From assembly GCA_021399435.1 (NCBI GenBank), contig JAJTUP010000060.1, positions 1 through 64,000 of the forward strand: 64,000 nt of DNA, read 5' to 3'. Under the pieces are notes generated by a model that was not told the origin of the DNA, ran no database searches, and saw only the letters and a program-made list of their open reading frames with translations. Origin of the DNA: Diaporthe sp. PMI_573. Its lineage: Eukaryota; Ascomycota; Sordariomycetes; Diaporthales; Diaporthaceae. This document shows positions 11,450-23,600 of this stretch, in pieces. A program made the position numbers and the translations under genes. Positions within the stretch are counted from its first letter, which is position 1. Each line of letters starts with the position of its first letter.

Positions 11450-13362
11450 CCTTCAATTTGGGATGTTGTCTTGACATCCATCCCTTGCAGATGCCACACG
11501 GACTCACATGTAAGGCAAAAAAGGTTCCTTTGCATATTGTGGCGTTGACCTTACAGCCAACATGGAAACCTGCCGTCGACGGCGCTTGCTAGGGCCGGCC
11601 TGGGCAAACTCTTGACTAGCGGAACCGGCCGTTTAGATGCGGGCCTGACAGGCCGACCGCGCTCCCACACTTGGACGGTTTCCTCCCCTCCAGTCACCGC
11701 GAATACATCCCGATGCACCTGCTGAACCGGGCTCTTCGGGTTTTGACAAACCAGAATTCGGTTACAGATGCCCGTTAACCAGTCAATCTGTTCTCGCGGC
11801 TGTCGAGCCTTTGAAAAGCGCGTCCAGAGGCGCATGCTCCTCCTGCTGTTCGCCTCGGATGCATGCTTCGTGGGACCCCGTCGCGCTTAGCACCACACCG
11901 GCGCCACAAAAATGTTCTCAGCTTCTCGCTCCCTCCCTCTCTCGAATCTGCGGTAAGTCCCTTCTCGTCCACAGCTCGTCAGAAAAGAATCCCGCAATCC
12001 AAGCGGAGGGTAAGACTTGACAGTGCTTCGTCGGACATATCTGGGGACCTCAACCGCTCGGCGGGTTCCGAAGCCCGCCACAAAGCACACAGACCGGCTG
12101 GAGCGTTCAGACCCGCCCCCTTCCCAACGGTCGATCCGCTAGGTTAGGACGGCTCGTCTGGCCTTGCGCGGGCCGATGACACTTGACGCATGCCAACAGG
12201 ATCTACCGTGCGTCCCCAAGGCGACCTGGCAACCTTCGGGATCCTTGGACGACAGCTCTCCGCGGCCGGGATGCTCGCAGCTTCGAACCGTCCTCGCGCG
12301 CCCCATGCGGCATATCTCGGTTTATCTCGTACTCATGACGTGCAAAAAGGACGCGTCGTACGGCCAGAATGGGACCATGAGCTTCCGAATGGGACCTCGT
12401 GGCAGGCACGCATAGCTCTCACAGCCTCGGGCACGGGTCCTCAGTCTGGCCACTCGGCTTGACTCCTGGAGCAACCCCGGTCTGTAAGTCGACATGGTGT
12501 TGAGATCATGGCAGCTAGATGGCTTCAAAGAGGCTCGTCTATAGACGAAGGAATCCCCCTTTCCCCCTACACGCACAAACCTCCTCGTTGTGATGAGGCT
12601 CGTTGCACCTTACGGCCGATCTGTCCCACGCTGGCCACCTCATCAAAGTGCCGCATCACCCAACATACTCAGATGCTTGTCCTTCCCACCAGGGACCATC
12701 GTACGGCAGTTGAGAGATAGCGTAACCTACACAGTAGGGACAATGCAAACTCCAAGCCACAATGTGACTTTACGTCCGCAACTAGTAGTAGTAGCCTCCT
12801 CCTAGTCCGGCACCTTCATACCCCTGCTCCATCCCACCAACTCTGACAGCTGCCCATACTGCGCCGTTGAGCCGCCGTTGCTCGTGTATCCTTGAGCTAC
12901 ATGGTTAGCCCCGGAGGAATTCCGAGCTCTCAGACCTCCTTCTAATGCGGTTCCTCCTCCCCAGGCCGGCCCTATTCATGCTGATCTGCTTTGAATCTCG
13001 CCGAAGGAATAAGGAGGAGAAAGTCGTACCGAAAGCCGGGGTAAACACTCACCCCAGGGCTTAGGTGCGTGTCACCCGTCCACGGCGCCGGCCGAAGGCC
13101 ATATCGCCATGATCTCCATGATCGGACATGAGGAGTTCGTAGCCTAGACCAAGCCCTGTAGTCTCAGCCCCCAACAGACAGGAAATATACTTTTCCATGG
13201 CCGTGTTGAGAGAACAATATGAGGCCTATCTGCTCACTTCATCGAGATCTGTTCTCACGGGAAGGACATAGACACATTCGCAAACAGAGCTTTGTGAAAC
13301 AGGACTTGGCGAGGCTTATTCATTCGGTTCGTCGAGATCTAGACCTATTTGGAGCTACCTCG

Positions 13363-15490
13363 TTACGCGGAATAAGTCCACCTGCCACCGCCAACACCCG
13401 AGGCAACACCACCAGAAAGCGCCACAGACTCGCCAGCGTCGCTTGTCAGAGATCCCTCCGTCCCCGGAGGGAGCACGACATCCCCCGTCGTACCAGCAGG
13501 GGCCTCGAAGCTGAAGCTCGTGATGGCCCCTGATCCGGTGTCGGCCGCAACATCGACAGCAAAGCTGCCCAGCGTCGTGCTCATCCCCGCGCTCACGGTG
13601 CTGAGGCCACCCGTCAGGGGCGCGATCCTCCAGGTCTGCCCCAGCGCCGCCGTCAGGTGGATCCCCGCGACGTAGCGGCTCAGCAGGCTCGTCGGCGCGG
13701 AGCTCCAGCCGTGCGCGTGGCTGACCCTCGCGTCGTTCCTGTAGGGCGCGTACACCAGGCCGCCGTCCGCCGCGTAGCCCTCTATGAAGGTGGAGTTGGT
13801 CATCCTCGGGTCGTCGAGCATGAACCCCCACTGCAGGCGCATCAGGTCTAGTGCTCCCGCGGCATTGCCCCCCACGAGGTGTGCCTCGAGCTCGAAACCT
13901 GTGGCGAAGGGCGAGATGGTCGCTGGCGTGGAGTCAACTTCGGGAGCTGGTGCCCCGTAGGTACCCCAGCGGCCTTGGAGGTTACTGATAATGGAAGCCT
14001 TTTGGGCGTCGCTTTCTGTGAGGTTTCCGAGGACTAATAAAGTGTTAGTGAATGCCTCATGTTCATCCTGACGAAATCTCTCGGGATCTCATACCGGCAA
14101 AGCTGTTGCCATCCTGAGGGGTAAGAGTTGTGTCTTCGTTGTCCGTATAGAACCCCAGTCCCTCGTTCCTTGTTTCGAAACGTTAGCGATCCTCTATGGG
14201 CACAGTGCAAATACGCGGATTCCAATCTCATACATACCAGAGAAGGGTGTTGGCAGCCTCCTTAATCCCAGCCGCAGCACTCTGGTACTGTGACACGGTA
14301 GCATCGTCCCCAAGCACGCTCGCAAGATCAACCCCGAGATTGAGAGTATAGTACAGGATCGCATTGGCCTCGATATTATGCCCTGCCATGCCAGCTCTGA
14401 GCCAGTCTGCGGAGGCAGTGACGTTCATCAGTCCGCTTGAGTCGACATTACTGAGCGACCACGCCAGGCCGCGCTTGAATTGATCCCAATAGGTCTGTAG
14501 CCAGGCTTGGTCTCCGGTATACCAGTAGTAATTGTAGACGCCGATGAGGTTGTGAAGGTGATACGTGAAGCTCGTCTGGTTGATTATGTCGCGGAAAGGC
14601 ACGCCGACATAAGGTAGAATGCCCTCGGGCGTCTGGAGGAGGAAGAGCGACTCGACCGAGTTTTTGATGGCGTCCAATGCGTACGTGCTATAGGCAACGG
14701 ACGGGCCAGAAATGAAGAGATCACCGGGCCAGACGAGGGTGTCCCGCTTTGCACCATCGACAAGGGCGCTGGTTCCATTGGTGATGGTGTAGTTGTAGTA
14801 CCATGGCTGTAGAGGCCGCGGTTCGTAGTTAATGACGTTGACTAGAGCGTTGCCATATTGAGGATCGATATCACATAACTGATTTGTGTACGCTCCAGCA
14901 TACCATATCCTGTTGAGCAACTCGTCGTTGCTGTGGAAGTACCCCGTGTAAGCCTGCAGATCCTGGGTAGGTGCCGCCGTATAGAACACAGAGAGGCCTG
15001 ATAGTTGAATATCGGCTGTCCCATTGTTGACCAGGGTGAGATAGCGGAAGCCCCCGCGTGCGTATTTTCTCTCAACAGCATAAGTCCCAGGACCTCCGCC
15101 CACAGACAGCGGAATGGGTGCGTCTAGCCCATCATCCGAAATTGCGTCGCTGCCGTAGCTACTGACCCACATACTGGATTCAGAGAAGGTCAGCCAGATG
15201 GCAGAACTCGGGTCCCCGGCGCCGGGTGAAGTCAGCGAGACTTGACCAGCGATATTACGCCCGAAGTCAAGAGTCACAGACGAATTCTGTGCACCCGCAC
15301 TGGTCCCCGAGATGGTGACCGTAGTGTCAGCCCCACCGACGAGGCCTTCAGCATTGTCGACCGTGCCTCCAACCTGATAAACAGCCACTGGATAGACAGT
15401 CCTAGACGAAGGAGCGAGGATGTACTCGCTAAAGGGGATTGCATGAGCAGCCCCGAAGAGCAATGCATACGCGAGGTTACTCAATGACAT
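13363..15490 (-). CDS. Secreted GH78-type alpha-L-rhamnosidase-like six-hairpin glycosidase
   Basis: Predicted extracellular enzyme removing terminal alpha-L-rhamnose from plant glycans or gums. Exons (minus): 15490-14238, 14168-14095, 14033-13363, giving 665 residues. The N-terminus (MSLSNLAYALLFGAAHA, then IPFSEY) looks like a cleavable signal peptide. A beta-rich N-terminal part with SVTLDFGRNIAGQVSL is followed by the (alpha/alpha)6 catalytic part with the motif DGAKRDTLVWPGDLF near residues 240-260, which resembles the conserved Asp/Arg/Trp-Gly-Asp segment of bacterial and fungal rhamnosidases. Trp-rich HNLIGVYNYYWYTGD and the C-terminal AHGWSSAPTSLLSRYVAGI also fit. Several Asn-X-Ser/Thr sites suggest glycosylation. 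Introns: 14169-14237 (donor GTATGT) and 14034-14094 (donor GTATGA, branch CTAAC). The exact substrate is not determinable; a divergent six-hairpin enzyme is the main alternative. Confidence 0.85.
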
Positions 15491-17150
15491 CTTAACACCT
15501 ATGAGCCCGGACTGGGGCCTTACTACGCAAAAGCGAATGTAGCAGGAAAAGATGATAGGTGTTGAGGGTAGATTGGTGAAGATATCCGAGGGCTCCCAAC
15601 CACTTGGGCGGTATAAGCATGGTACTCAGAAGCATATAGACGGCCGTCACATATTACCCACGGACAATAAGTCTATATAACTCATGGCTTGCAGCATCCC
15701 GGTAAGACGGACGGGGCATGATCGCAGCGAGCCAGGGTCATACATCTCAACATGCTCTCGCAATCTCGGCGGGTCAAGGAGCGGTAATGCAGGGGGTCGT
15801 GCTTGCACAGCTTGTGCACAGCTTGACTAGTGGGATGCGTGAGGTCGAGGATGCTCCATGCCATCACTAGCGAGTGGCCAACTACCGAGTCGCGTGGACT
15901 ATGTCATGGATGGGTGGATGACGAGGCTGCTAGGAGCAAGCAGCACCTACCTTGGAGTCATGCTGGCAGACTGGCAGACTGCGCAGATCCACTTGGTCCT
16001 GCAGCAGTTGAATCCAGGTCGGCGGTCACTAGTCTGCAGGAGACGAGGCGAACGCATGTCTGGGAAAGCCTCAAGGGCACATCGGGTGCGGAGAAGAGGA
16101 TGGGGTGTCACCACCTGGAAGCGAACAGGTCGCCATCCGCCTCGCGGGCTGAGGGGAAGCCAGCTCAGCTGCATGCTGGTGCGGAGAGGTGCGAATGCAG
16201 GTGTAATTGCGGTGAGCGATGGATGCAATGGGTGCATGAGGGAAAGAAATGAGTCGAGAACCGTTGGTGAGGCAGTGAGGTTGCCGTTTGGTTAAGCTTC
16301 GGAGTGGCTGGTAGTCTTCCTCGGGACGTCAGTGGCTGCACACACGTTGGCAACAATCCAGTCAGTCAGAACTCTATCTCCAGCCAAGATCTGGTCATCC
16401 GATGTGTGGCATGCATTCCGGAGACACTGGACCTCATAGTTTCGCTACTTGCTTGGGAGCAGCTCTGCCGGGCACTGCTGTGTAGAGTTACCGCCCAGGG
16501 TCACCGTAGTATACAAGTAAGCTGAGAGATAGTTTGGTTGCGAAGGAAGAGCAACCCTGGGAAGGTGGGCATGTGGGCAGGTGCCAGGGTCAACAGCAGG
16601 AGGTATGTAGACTCGTATGCGTGTATACCATCAGCAACTGTATCCTCCCCTACCACAAAGACACTCAGGGGACACTCCGAGCTGAGACAACTCGGACTTG
16701 CCATCGTTCCGAACATCTCCAAGTCCTGCAAGTCCGCCCGAGATGCCGACATGGTGCGCTGCCGGTTTGCGTGGGTGGCTTGGGCCCGCATGCAGCTTCC
16801 TGCAGTACCTGCGTGAAGAGTACCCGATCCGTGTAAAGTACTCTGTGTTTGACAAGTACGTACTCTGTACTCTGTACACTACTGTGGTGCTACGAAAGAT
16901 GCGACCCCGCTGGGATCCGCGAGGGCCCCGGTAGGTTAAAAAGTGGATCCTAAAATTTTCAACGATACTGCTTATTAGGCTCGGGAAAAAAGGTCGTACA
17001 AACTCAAAATCAGTCAGCCCGTTCGTCTCATCTCACAACCTCCGACCTCACAAGTGGACGGTACAACCTGCAGCATTCGCTGTCACCCCTATCATATTCA
17101 CGTGACCACCACTGCGTCGCTGGGCAGGGTGCCGGGCGATACTGCTCATC
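15491..17150. promoter_or_regulatory. Divergent promoter region between the rhamnosidase and RRP8 genes
   Basis: This 1.66 kb spacer separates two divergent start codons. A minus-strand TTATATAG-like box (about 15672-15679, roughly 185 bases before the rhamnosidase ATG) is a possible TATA element. An RRPE-like box sits near RRP8 (separate entry). No gene recognised. Confidence 0.45.
16952..16961 (+). promoter_or_regulatory. RRPE-like element upstream of RRP8
   Basis: AAAATTTTCA lies 190 bases before the RRP8 start codon. It matches the core of the yeast rRNA-processing element (AAAAWTTTTCA class), which is bound by Stb3 and is common before ribosome-biogenesis genes. Position and gene function agree, but a 10-base AT-rich word can occur by chance and conservation of the element in this lineage is an inference. 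Confidence 0.35.
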
Positions 17151-18731
17151 ATGTTTGCCGTCAAAGGTTGGTCTGTCTCGGCAGACAGCCTCAAGCCTGA
17201 GGCCGGAGGTGCGCCGGGAGACACACCGGCCAAGAAGTCCAAAAAGAGAAAGAGGGCATCCCAGCCTGAAAATGTCACGTCCTCTAACGTTGCCGACATG
17301 TGGGAGAAGGTCATCGACCACAAGGAACCAAAACAAAATAAGTCTGCAAAGCCAGAAAAGTCCCAGCCCAAGGAGACGGAGAAGCAGTCTGGGAAGGGGA
17401 AGAAGCGGCAAAAGTTGAGCCCAGATGACGCCAAACCGGAGAATCAGTCCAGTCCAAAGCAGCCATCTACCAAGAAAGGTGGAAAGCAGGACCAGGAGTC
17501 AGCAGACACGGACACCAAGCCATCCAAAAAGGATAAGAAGGACAAGGACAAGAAGGACAAGAAGAAGGGAAAGCAGGACAAGCAGGCGCCCGAGGAGACA
17601 GGCGATGCCCCAAAGACCAAGGACGCCGCCACCAAGGCCGTCGCGCCCGCACCGGCACCGCCAAAACTCACCCCGCTGCAGGCCTCGATGCGGGAAAAGC
17701 TGATCTCGGCACGCTTCCGCCACCTGAACGAGACGCTGTACACCCGGCCGTCGGCCGAGGCCTTCAACCTCTTCAAGGAGTCCCCCGAGATGTTCACCGA
17801 GTACCACGAGGGCTTCCGGCGGCAGGTCGACGTGTGGCCCCAGAACCCGGTCGAGGGCTTCCTCGCCGAGGTCCGCGGGCGGGCGCGCCAGCGGCACCCG
17901 CCCAAGAACCGCGGTGGCAACGGGGGAGCCGAGCAGGACGCCGTGCAGCCGCTGCCGCGCAACCGCGTGACAAACGTGTGCACCATCGCGGACCTGGGGT
18001 GCGGCGACGCCCGCCTCGCGTCGGAGCTGCAGCGGGAGAAGGGCAAGCTCAAGCTCGACGTGCTCAGCTTCGACCTGCACAGCCCGTCCCCGCTGGTCAC
18101 CAAGGCGGACATCGCCAACCTGCCGCTGGCCAACGGCACCGTCGACGTCGCCATCTTCTGCCTGGCGCTGATGGGCACCAACTGGGTCGACTTCGTGGAG
18201 GAGGCGTACCGCGTGCTGCGGTGGAAGGGCGAGCTCTGGGTCGCCGAGATCAAGAGCCGGTTCGGCGGGGGGATGCGGAAGGGCCCTGGCGGGGTGGTGG
18301 AGCACAGCGTCGGGCACAGGCGCAACCCGGCGGCGGCAGCGCCGAAGTTGAAGAAGGGCGCCAAGAAGCAGGCCGAGGCCGCCGCCAACGAGGCCGCCCT
18401 GCTCGTCGAGGTCGACGGCGAGGACGACACGAGGCAGCAGACCGACGTGTCGGCCTTTGTCGACGTGCTGAACAAGCGGGGCTTCATGCTGCAGGGGCAG
18501 GACCAGGGCCGAGGGGCCGACGCCGTCGACCTGGGCAACAAGATGTTCGTCACGATGCGGTTCGTCAAGTCGGCCCCCGCCGTCAAGGGCAAGTGCGCGC
18601 AGAAGGAGGAGGAAAAGGACAGGCTGAGCGGGAGGCCGGCCTTCCTGAAGAAGCCCAAGTTCATCGACGACGAGTCCAAAAACGTCAACGAGGCCGCCGT
18701 GTTGAAGCCCTGCGTCTACAAGATCCGTTGA
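17151..18731 (+). CDS. RRP8: Ribosomal RNA-processing protein 8, 25S rRNA m1A methyltransferase
   Basis: Nucleolar SAM-dependent methyltransferase; the yeast homologue makes m1A645 in 25S rRNA. A single exon encodes 526 residues. The first half is a Lys-rich, low-complexity nucleolar-type tail (for example KKDKKDKDKKDKKKGKQDKQ, about residues 126-145). The catalytic part starts near residue 172 with LTPLQASMREKLISARFRHL. It has FLAEVRGRARQ, the SAM motif ADLGCGDARLA (280-290), FDLHSP, and FCLALMGTNWVDFVEEAYRVL (336-356), all family hallmarks. An unusual basic Gly/Ala/Lys-rich insertion (about 371-430) interrupts the usual link between EIKSRF and the TDVSAFVDVLNKRGF segment. A C-terminal extension of about 50 residues follows the last beta strand. 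Upstream carries an RRPE-like box. Very confident of family. Confidence 0.96.
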   Translation: MFAVKGWSVSADSLKPEAGGAPGDTPAKKSKKRKRASQPENVTSSNVADMWEKVIDHKEPKQNKSAKPEKSQPKETEKQSGKGKKRQKLSPDDAKPENQSSPKQPSTKKGGKQDQESADTDTKPSKKDKKDKDKKDKKKGKQDKQAPEETGDAPKTKDAATKAVAPAPAPPKLTPLQASMREKLISARFRHLNETLYTRPSAEAFNLFKESPEMFTEYHEGFRRQVDVWPQNPVEGFLAEVRGRARQRHPPKNRGGNGGAEQDAVQPLPRNRVTNVCTIADLGCGDARLASELQREKGKLKLDVLSFDLHSPSPLVTKADIANLPLANGTVDVAIFCLALMGTNWVDFVEEAYRVLRWKGELWVAEIKSRFGGGMRKGPGGVVEHSVGHRRNPAAAAPKLKKGAKKQAEAAANEAALLVEVDGEDDTRQQTDVSAFVDVLNKRGFMLQGQDQGRGADAVDLGNKMFVTMRFVKSAPAVKGKCAQKEEEKDRLSGRPAFLKKPKFIDDESKNVNEAAVLKPCVYKIR

Positions 18732-19145
18732 GTTCAGCAGGGGCGTGTCTGGGGGTGGAGGCACGGATCAGGGGCGAGAACCGAGCCGCCCCGTACGTTT
18801 AGGCATGAACAGATAATGCACATGCTTTGCTCGAGCCCGTGTGCTACGCGGTCACCATCTATTAATGGGAGTTGGCCTTCTGTTCTCTATGGTTACAAGC
18901 TGAGAGATGCCCTTAGATCCCTGTAATTCGTGACATATCTACTATGCCACTGTCAGCTGTGGTGCCTGGGTCGCATCCTTACCCGCATGCAACCCCTCTG
19001 TTATGCAACATGCAGTACCGATCGAACCGTTCCTGTTGTCCGCCTGAAGTCTAAAAAGATAATGTTCCCAAATGCATTCCGTTTCGCCCTTGCTTGAATC
19101 CCGACTTATCGACGCCGCCGATCTGCGATGAACAGACGGTCCATA
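18732..19145. other. Convergent 3' region between RRP8 and DDI1
   Basis: This 414-base spacer is shared by two converging transcripts. No gene or repeat recognised. Confidence 0.5.
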
Positions 19146-20618
19146 TTACCCCTGGAACAGAAGGCCGGCAGCGAACTCGATGTTGCCACCCGTCGCCTCC
19201 AAAGCACGTATCGCAGCGTCGCGTGTGAAACCCAGCTGCGTCAAATTCTCGATCGCCTCTTCAGGGAACTGCGGCTGCCCCGACGCAGCCGGAGTAGGGG
19301 CTGTTGCTGCTGCTGCAGGTGTGGCCGCTCGCGCCGGCGCTGACGAAGATGGCCCCGGGGCGTCGGAAGAAGACGCGGCAGGCTGAGAGATGGCACCAGA
19401 TCGCCCTCCGATAGTCGTGCCGCCGGGCCCTTTCACTGTTGGCTCCTCTTCCAGGGCCTCCTCGATGTCTTTGGGGATCTCGGCCTCACCCAGGAAGGGT
19501 ACCTCAACACCCTGGATGATGAGTTTGTCCTTGGCAAGGTCGATGCTTGCCTGGTGCCGTTTGAGCATGTCCAGGCCCAATAGAAGCTCGACGTTCTTCC
19601 CCTCCATGACGGTGAAGCTGCAGGGCAGGAACAAGGACCCGATCTTGATCTGGGCCGAGTGCACCCTTCCAACAATCGTGGCGGTGCCCACACCCTTAGC
19701 GATGCCGGCAAACCTCTTGTCCACCAACCGCATAATGTTGCAGGCCTCGGCGCACTGTGGTGACATGATGGTTGCCTGCGCGCCCGAGTCTACCAGGGCC
19801 TTTACCTTATGCCCGTTGACCTCGATGTCGACATAGAGCATATGCACGCGGCCGAAAACTGCAGGTCCAGTCAGCGCACTAGCCTCACTCGTACTCGCCT
19901 GCCGCGGGGATGGTGTGAGGATGCTGCCATGGTGGGCGGTCCCACCTTACCTTCTGGGTTGTGTTCCATTGCGTTCTGTAGATTCTCCATGACCTGTTCC
20001 TGCCTGATGATCTCAGCAATCTTCTCCTGGGCCTCGATATCGAATGGATCCGAGTTCAGCGCGGCGATCTGGCGCTGCCTGTCAGCGCGCTCCCGGCGCT
20101 CCCGGTCGTAGACGTCTCGGAAGGCCGATGCAAACCGTGCCGGGTCGTCCAGGGCCTGCGCTAGCTGCGGCTGGGTCCTTCGAAGCTCCTCGCGATACTC
20201 CGGGGGGCTACCGAGCAGCTGAAGGCGGACGAGCTCGGGGTCCTGGCCGGTGGGTGCCCTGCGCGGCTGCTGCTCCCTGGTTGCAGGCACGCCCGTGCTG
20301 CCTCGCATGTCGCGGACGTGGAGCGCCAGCATCTCGCCGTCGGCGATCTGAAGCTGGTCCATGGTCTTGGTGTTGTCGCTTATGAGCTGGCCGTTGTGGT
20401 AGAGGTGCTGATTGTTGGGCTCGATGCGGGTCTCGGCGTGGATGGAGCTTCGAAGAGTCTCGAGGGTCATGTCGGAGAAGATGTCCAAGGACAGCAGGTC
20501 CTGGTCCTCGGCCTCCGGGTTGTTGATGCTCAGGGTGATCCTCCTGTGGGGGGAGAGAGAGACCAGATCAGCTTCAAGAGTGCGACGGTCCCGCGTGATG
20601 CAGAGGGAGAGCTTACAT
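19146..20618 (-). CDS. DDI1: DNA damage-inducible protein 1 homologue, ubiquitin shuttle with retroviral-type aspartyl protease fold
   Basis: Links ubiquitylated cargo to the proteasome and carries a dimeric aspartyl-protease fold. Exons (minus): 20618-20617, 20543-19951, 19858-19146, giving 435 residues. The order is ubiquitin-like domain (about 1-75, RITLSINN...), helical domain (about 110-190, [20 protein letters not shown]), protease domain with catalytic Asp222-Ser-Gly-Ala225 ([15 protein letters not shown]), a Pro/Ala/Ser-rich linker and a C-terminal UBA domain (about 397-435, [20 protein letters not shown]). The start is notable: the exon before the first intron ends CACCAT, the intron 20544-20616 begins GTAAGC, and the next exon begins GAGGATC, so the initiator ATG is split AT|G. 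No other in-frame ATG gives a complete ubiquitin-like domain. Intron 2 is 19859-19950. Confidence 0.93.
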
Positions 20619-23600
20619 GGTGAACGGTATGACGTAGACAGCCACTGGGCGAAGGGGTGTTGGGGGGAGGTGGTGTCCGGGGGAAGAAGATATCCAGATT
20701 TGTCGCGGATGGAGAGGGAAATGGTTGAGAAGGGCAACATTCGTGTTCGGTACCGTCTTGTGGTTGGGAAAGCTTAAGCGGGAGTGGCCCAGGTAGAAGC
20801 TCGGAATACGTCAACGGGGGGAGACGGCTGGAGGGGCAGCCCAGGCCGAGCGGGTCTGGACCCTCTGCTGACTGACAGAGTGAGTGAGTGACTGACTGGT
20901 GGCCAGCGGTGGGGGCTGGCGGGAGTTAGAGTGGCTTCCTGCAGAGACAGCCTTTTGGTTATGGAGTCGCAGGAAGACGGAGCCAAGGTGACTGATCCAA
21001 AAGGTGTGATCAAGCGGGCAAAAGAAAAAGGTGTGACGGGTTTCATGCAGTCAACCGGGCGTGGGGACGCAGGCATGACGAAGACGGCGTGGGTGGGCAG
21101 GCACCTAGGTTGCAGGCAGTGGCTGCTGAGAGAACCAGTCTTGCCTCCTTCAGTACAAGGCTGCCTAGGTACCTAGACCGAGGTAGCCAAAATGCGCCCT
21201 GAGCCGCCCATGCCGCCCTACGAGGCATCGGAGTTTCTATTGCATGGCAGAGGGACCACAGCAGGCAAGGCAAGCCGGGATGGCAGGCAGCTGAGTAATA
21301 CAACACACCGACAGAGGAGGACAACAAGGGGACGGTGAGCTACACAGTAGACACCGAAGCTGCAGGGTCATGATGGACAAGCTTCCGGATCCCAAGTGCC
21401 CCAAAGAGCCCGACTGGAGGGGAGTTGAGGCCAAGCCAACCATAGTTGCCAGCTGATCACATAACCACGCACGCAGGTACGTGGGATGTGCAGGATGTAT
21501 GGCCCATCGCTGCACGCACCCTTTACACAACATATACCGAAATGGGCGTGACCCGCAGGTGCTGGGAACTCGACCGCCTGCTGTGCAACGAACGACCAAG
21601 AGCCCTGCCGGCACATCATCAGGACGGCCTGCTGCAGAGTACCTCTTGCGGTTCATGTGGGATAGACTCGTCAAGGTCCTGTCGAGGTCAAGAGCTGGCC
21701 ATAGACTGACTGCCTTGATGATATAATCTCCTCACCGATTTTTCTCTTGACAGGATACTACCTGGCAGGTTGTTGGTATATTATGTTGTTGATATATGTA
21801 TATTATACGACCACACAACTTGATCCCCACCATGTCCTTAGTATTAGGCGCGTAGGGCTAGGGAGGAGCTTGTAAGGCTTGGTGCTGGCCCGTCATTGCT
21901 GACGAGTCACTCGCTCACTGGCACGGCAGGCTGGGCAGGCAGGATGGGTGTCTGGGCGTGTGTGTGTACCACGGCCAGAAAAGGTGCTGCGGCTTCATGC
22001 GGCGTGCCGTCCTGCAGCCGTTTATCTAAATTTCCATCTATCCATCTGACCTAGCTGCATGGGAGAACTGAATATCCATCTGAACTTCAACCGCACCTAT
22101 ACCGAGCCTCCCGCCCCCCCAGCGTCTACGGTACCGATATGCAAAGACACTACAGAACCGGACATTTTACTACAGGTGCTTGCATTTGCCATGCATGCAA
22201 TCAGGCCCCCACGCGAATTGGGCCGAGGACTGCAGCCATCAAGCAGTTACAAGCAAAGCCGTGTTGCCACGATTGACACGTTGAGCGGATGTTATTGACG
22301 AATAAATCAGATCCCGGCTGGCTGACAAACTGGAGATATATCAAGAAGCAAACACCAGAGTGTCCGAACCTGCCGGCTCAGGGGGTATAATAAATTGCAG
22401 TACAGTCGCAGTACACCTGGGTGTCTCACAAGTGCTTGCTTCTCTGCCTCATGCCCCCTTGTCGACTAGGTTAGGTTGGTGCGGGAGAAGACTCCAGGTA
22501 GTACTGTACGGTAGTCTAACAGTAGCACATCCAAGCCGGCCTATTCGCGTTCGTTACTTCTTTCCCCAAGGAGAAGCAAGTGGCAATGTGATAGTCTAGT
22601 CCCTCCCACCACATGCACTGCATGCCGCATGCCTTGACCATATTGTGCCGTGGTATAGCAGCTGCGCAGTAACCACACGGAAACAACCTCCTCCTCCCGC
22701 CTGCTCTCCTCATCCATGCAGGCCGACCGGCCCCAGGCTGGACGACTCTGGGGCACCTTTTCCCTAGTTGCTAGACTCCCTTCCCCAGCATGCACTATTA
22801 ACCTTCAGGGGTCCCGGCTGCGCGTGATCATTCTGGACCCCACCATCCACAAGGTAACATGTCCACTCATTTTAGAGTACACATTCCCGTCTGTCCATCC
22901 GCCTTGTGGATCTCCTACTAGGGAGCGGTGCCTGACCCGTCCGTACTTGGCTGTCTACTGTTAGATTGGATTTGTCCTCTCTGCCCAAAGGCTCTCCCTG
23001 GGCTAGTCAGTCACTCAGTCCCTCTGTCAGTCACTTGGTCAGGTATGTCGTCTGTGGGCTCAACCCGTCACATAGGCACCGGGTAACTGACACTCGGGGG
23101 TATTAGTCCCCCTTCGCCAGTGCCATCATCTGAAAGTGTCACCTACCTCACCAAAGCCTTGATCCCTTTCATCCAAAGGACATCTGAACCTGAGGGGTGC
23201 CCGGGAATCTACTGTGTAACAAACTGCCAGCCCTGCCAATAGCTTCTTCCCCAGGCAGTGAATATTCTCACAGAACCAAGGCAAAAAGGCCATTCCAAGG
23301 CAAGCTGGCTCGTCAAATCGTCCCACATCCATTGTCCCCTTCCCCACCACACCTTGGAAGCTACATAGGTACCCGCTTTCTTGGTTCCGCAACATCTTTT
23401 GCCTCGACACCCACCTCACACACCCTTCGCACATCTACGCCAAGCAGGTCGAGATACTTCAACTAGCTGTCTCACCTTGACAACTGTGTCGATCTTCACG
23501 TCTTCTCCCTGCCGTTGTTACCCCCTCAAAATAACTCGTGCCCTTTTGTTTGTCGTGCCACCGCACTTTTACCTGCTGCCCAAACTCGTGTTCCACGGCC

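Larger units (their letters stand above)
9359..13362. other. Gene-free 4 kb upstream of the Zn2Cys6 gene
   Basis: Both flanking genes are read leftward, so the right end is GH78 3' flank and the left end the Zn2Cys6 promoter. Reading frames here are short, without recognisable domains or consistent codon use. Small direct repeats occur near 10.88 and 11.4 kb. A long regulatory leader or a non-coding RNA is possible, but nothing in the sequence proves either. Confidence 0.45.

Noticed and set aside
17499..18764. Long minus-strand open frames opposite RRP8
   Set aside because: They mirror G+C-rich codons of the real gene; translations are repetitive Leu/Val/Gly-rich with no domain.
19017..19031. 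Minus-strand GGTTCGATCGG resembling a tRNA B box
   Set aside because: No complementary T-stem and no cloverleaf could be drawn around it.
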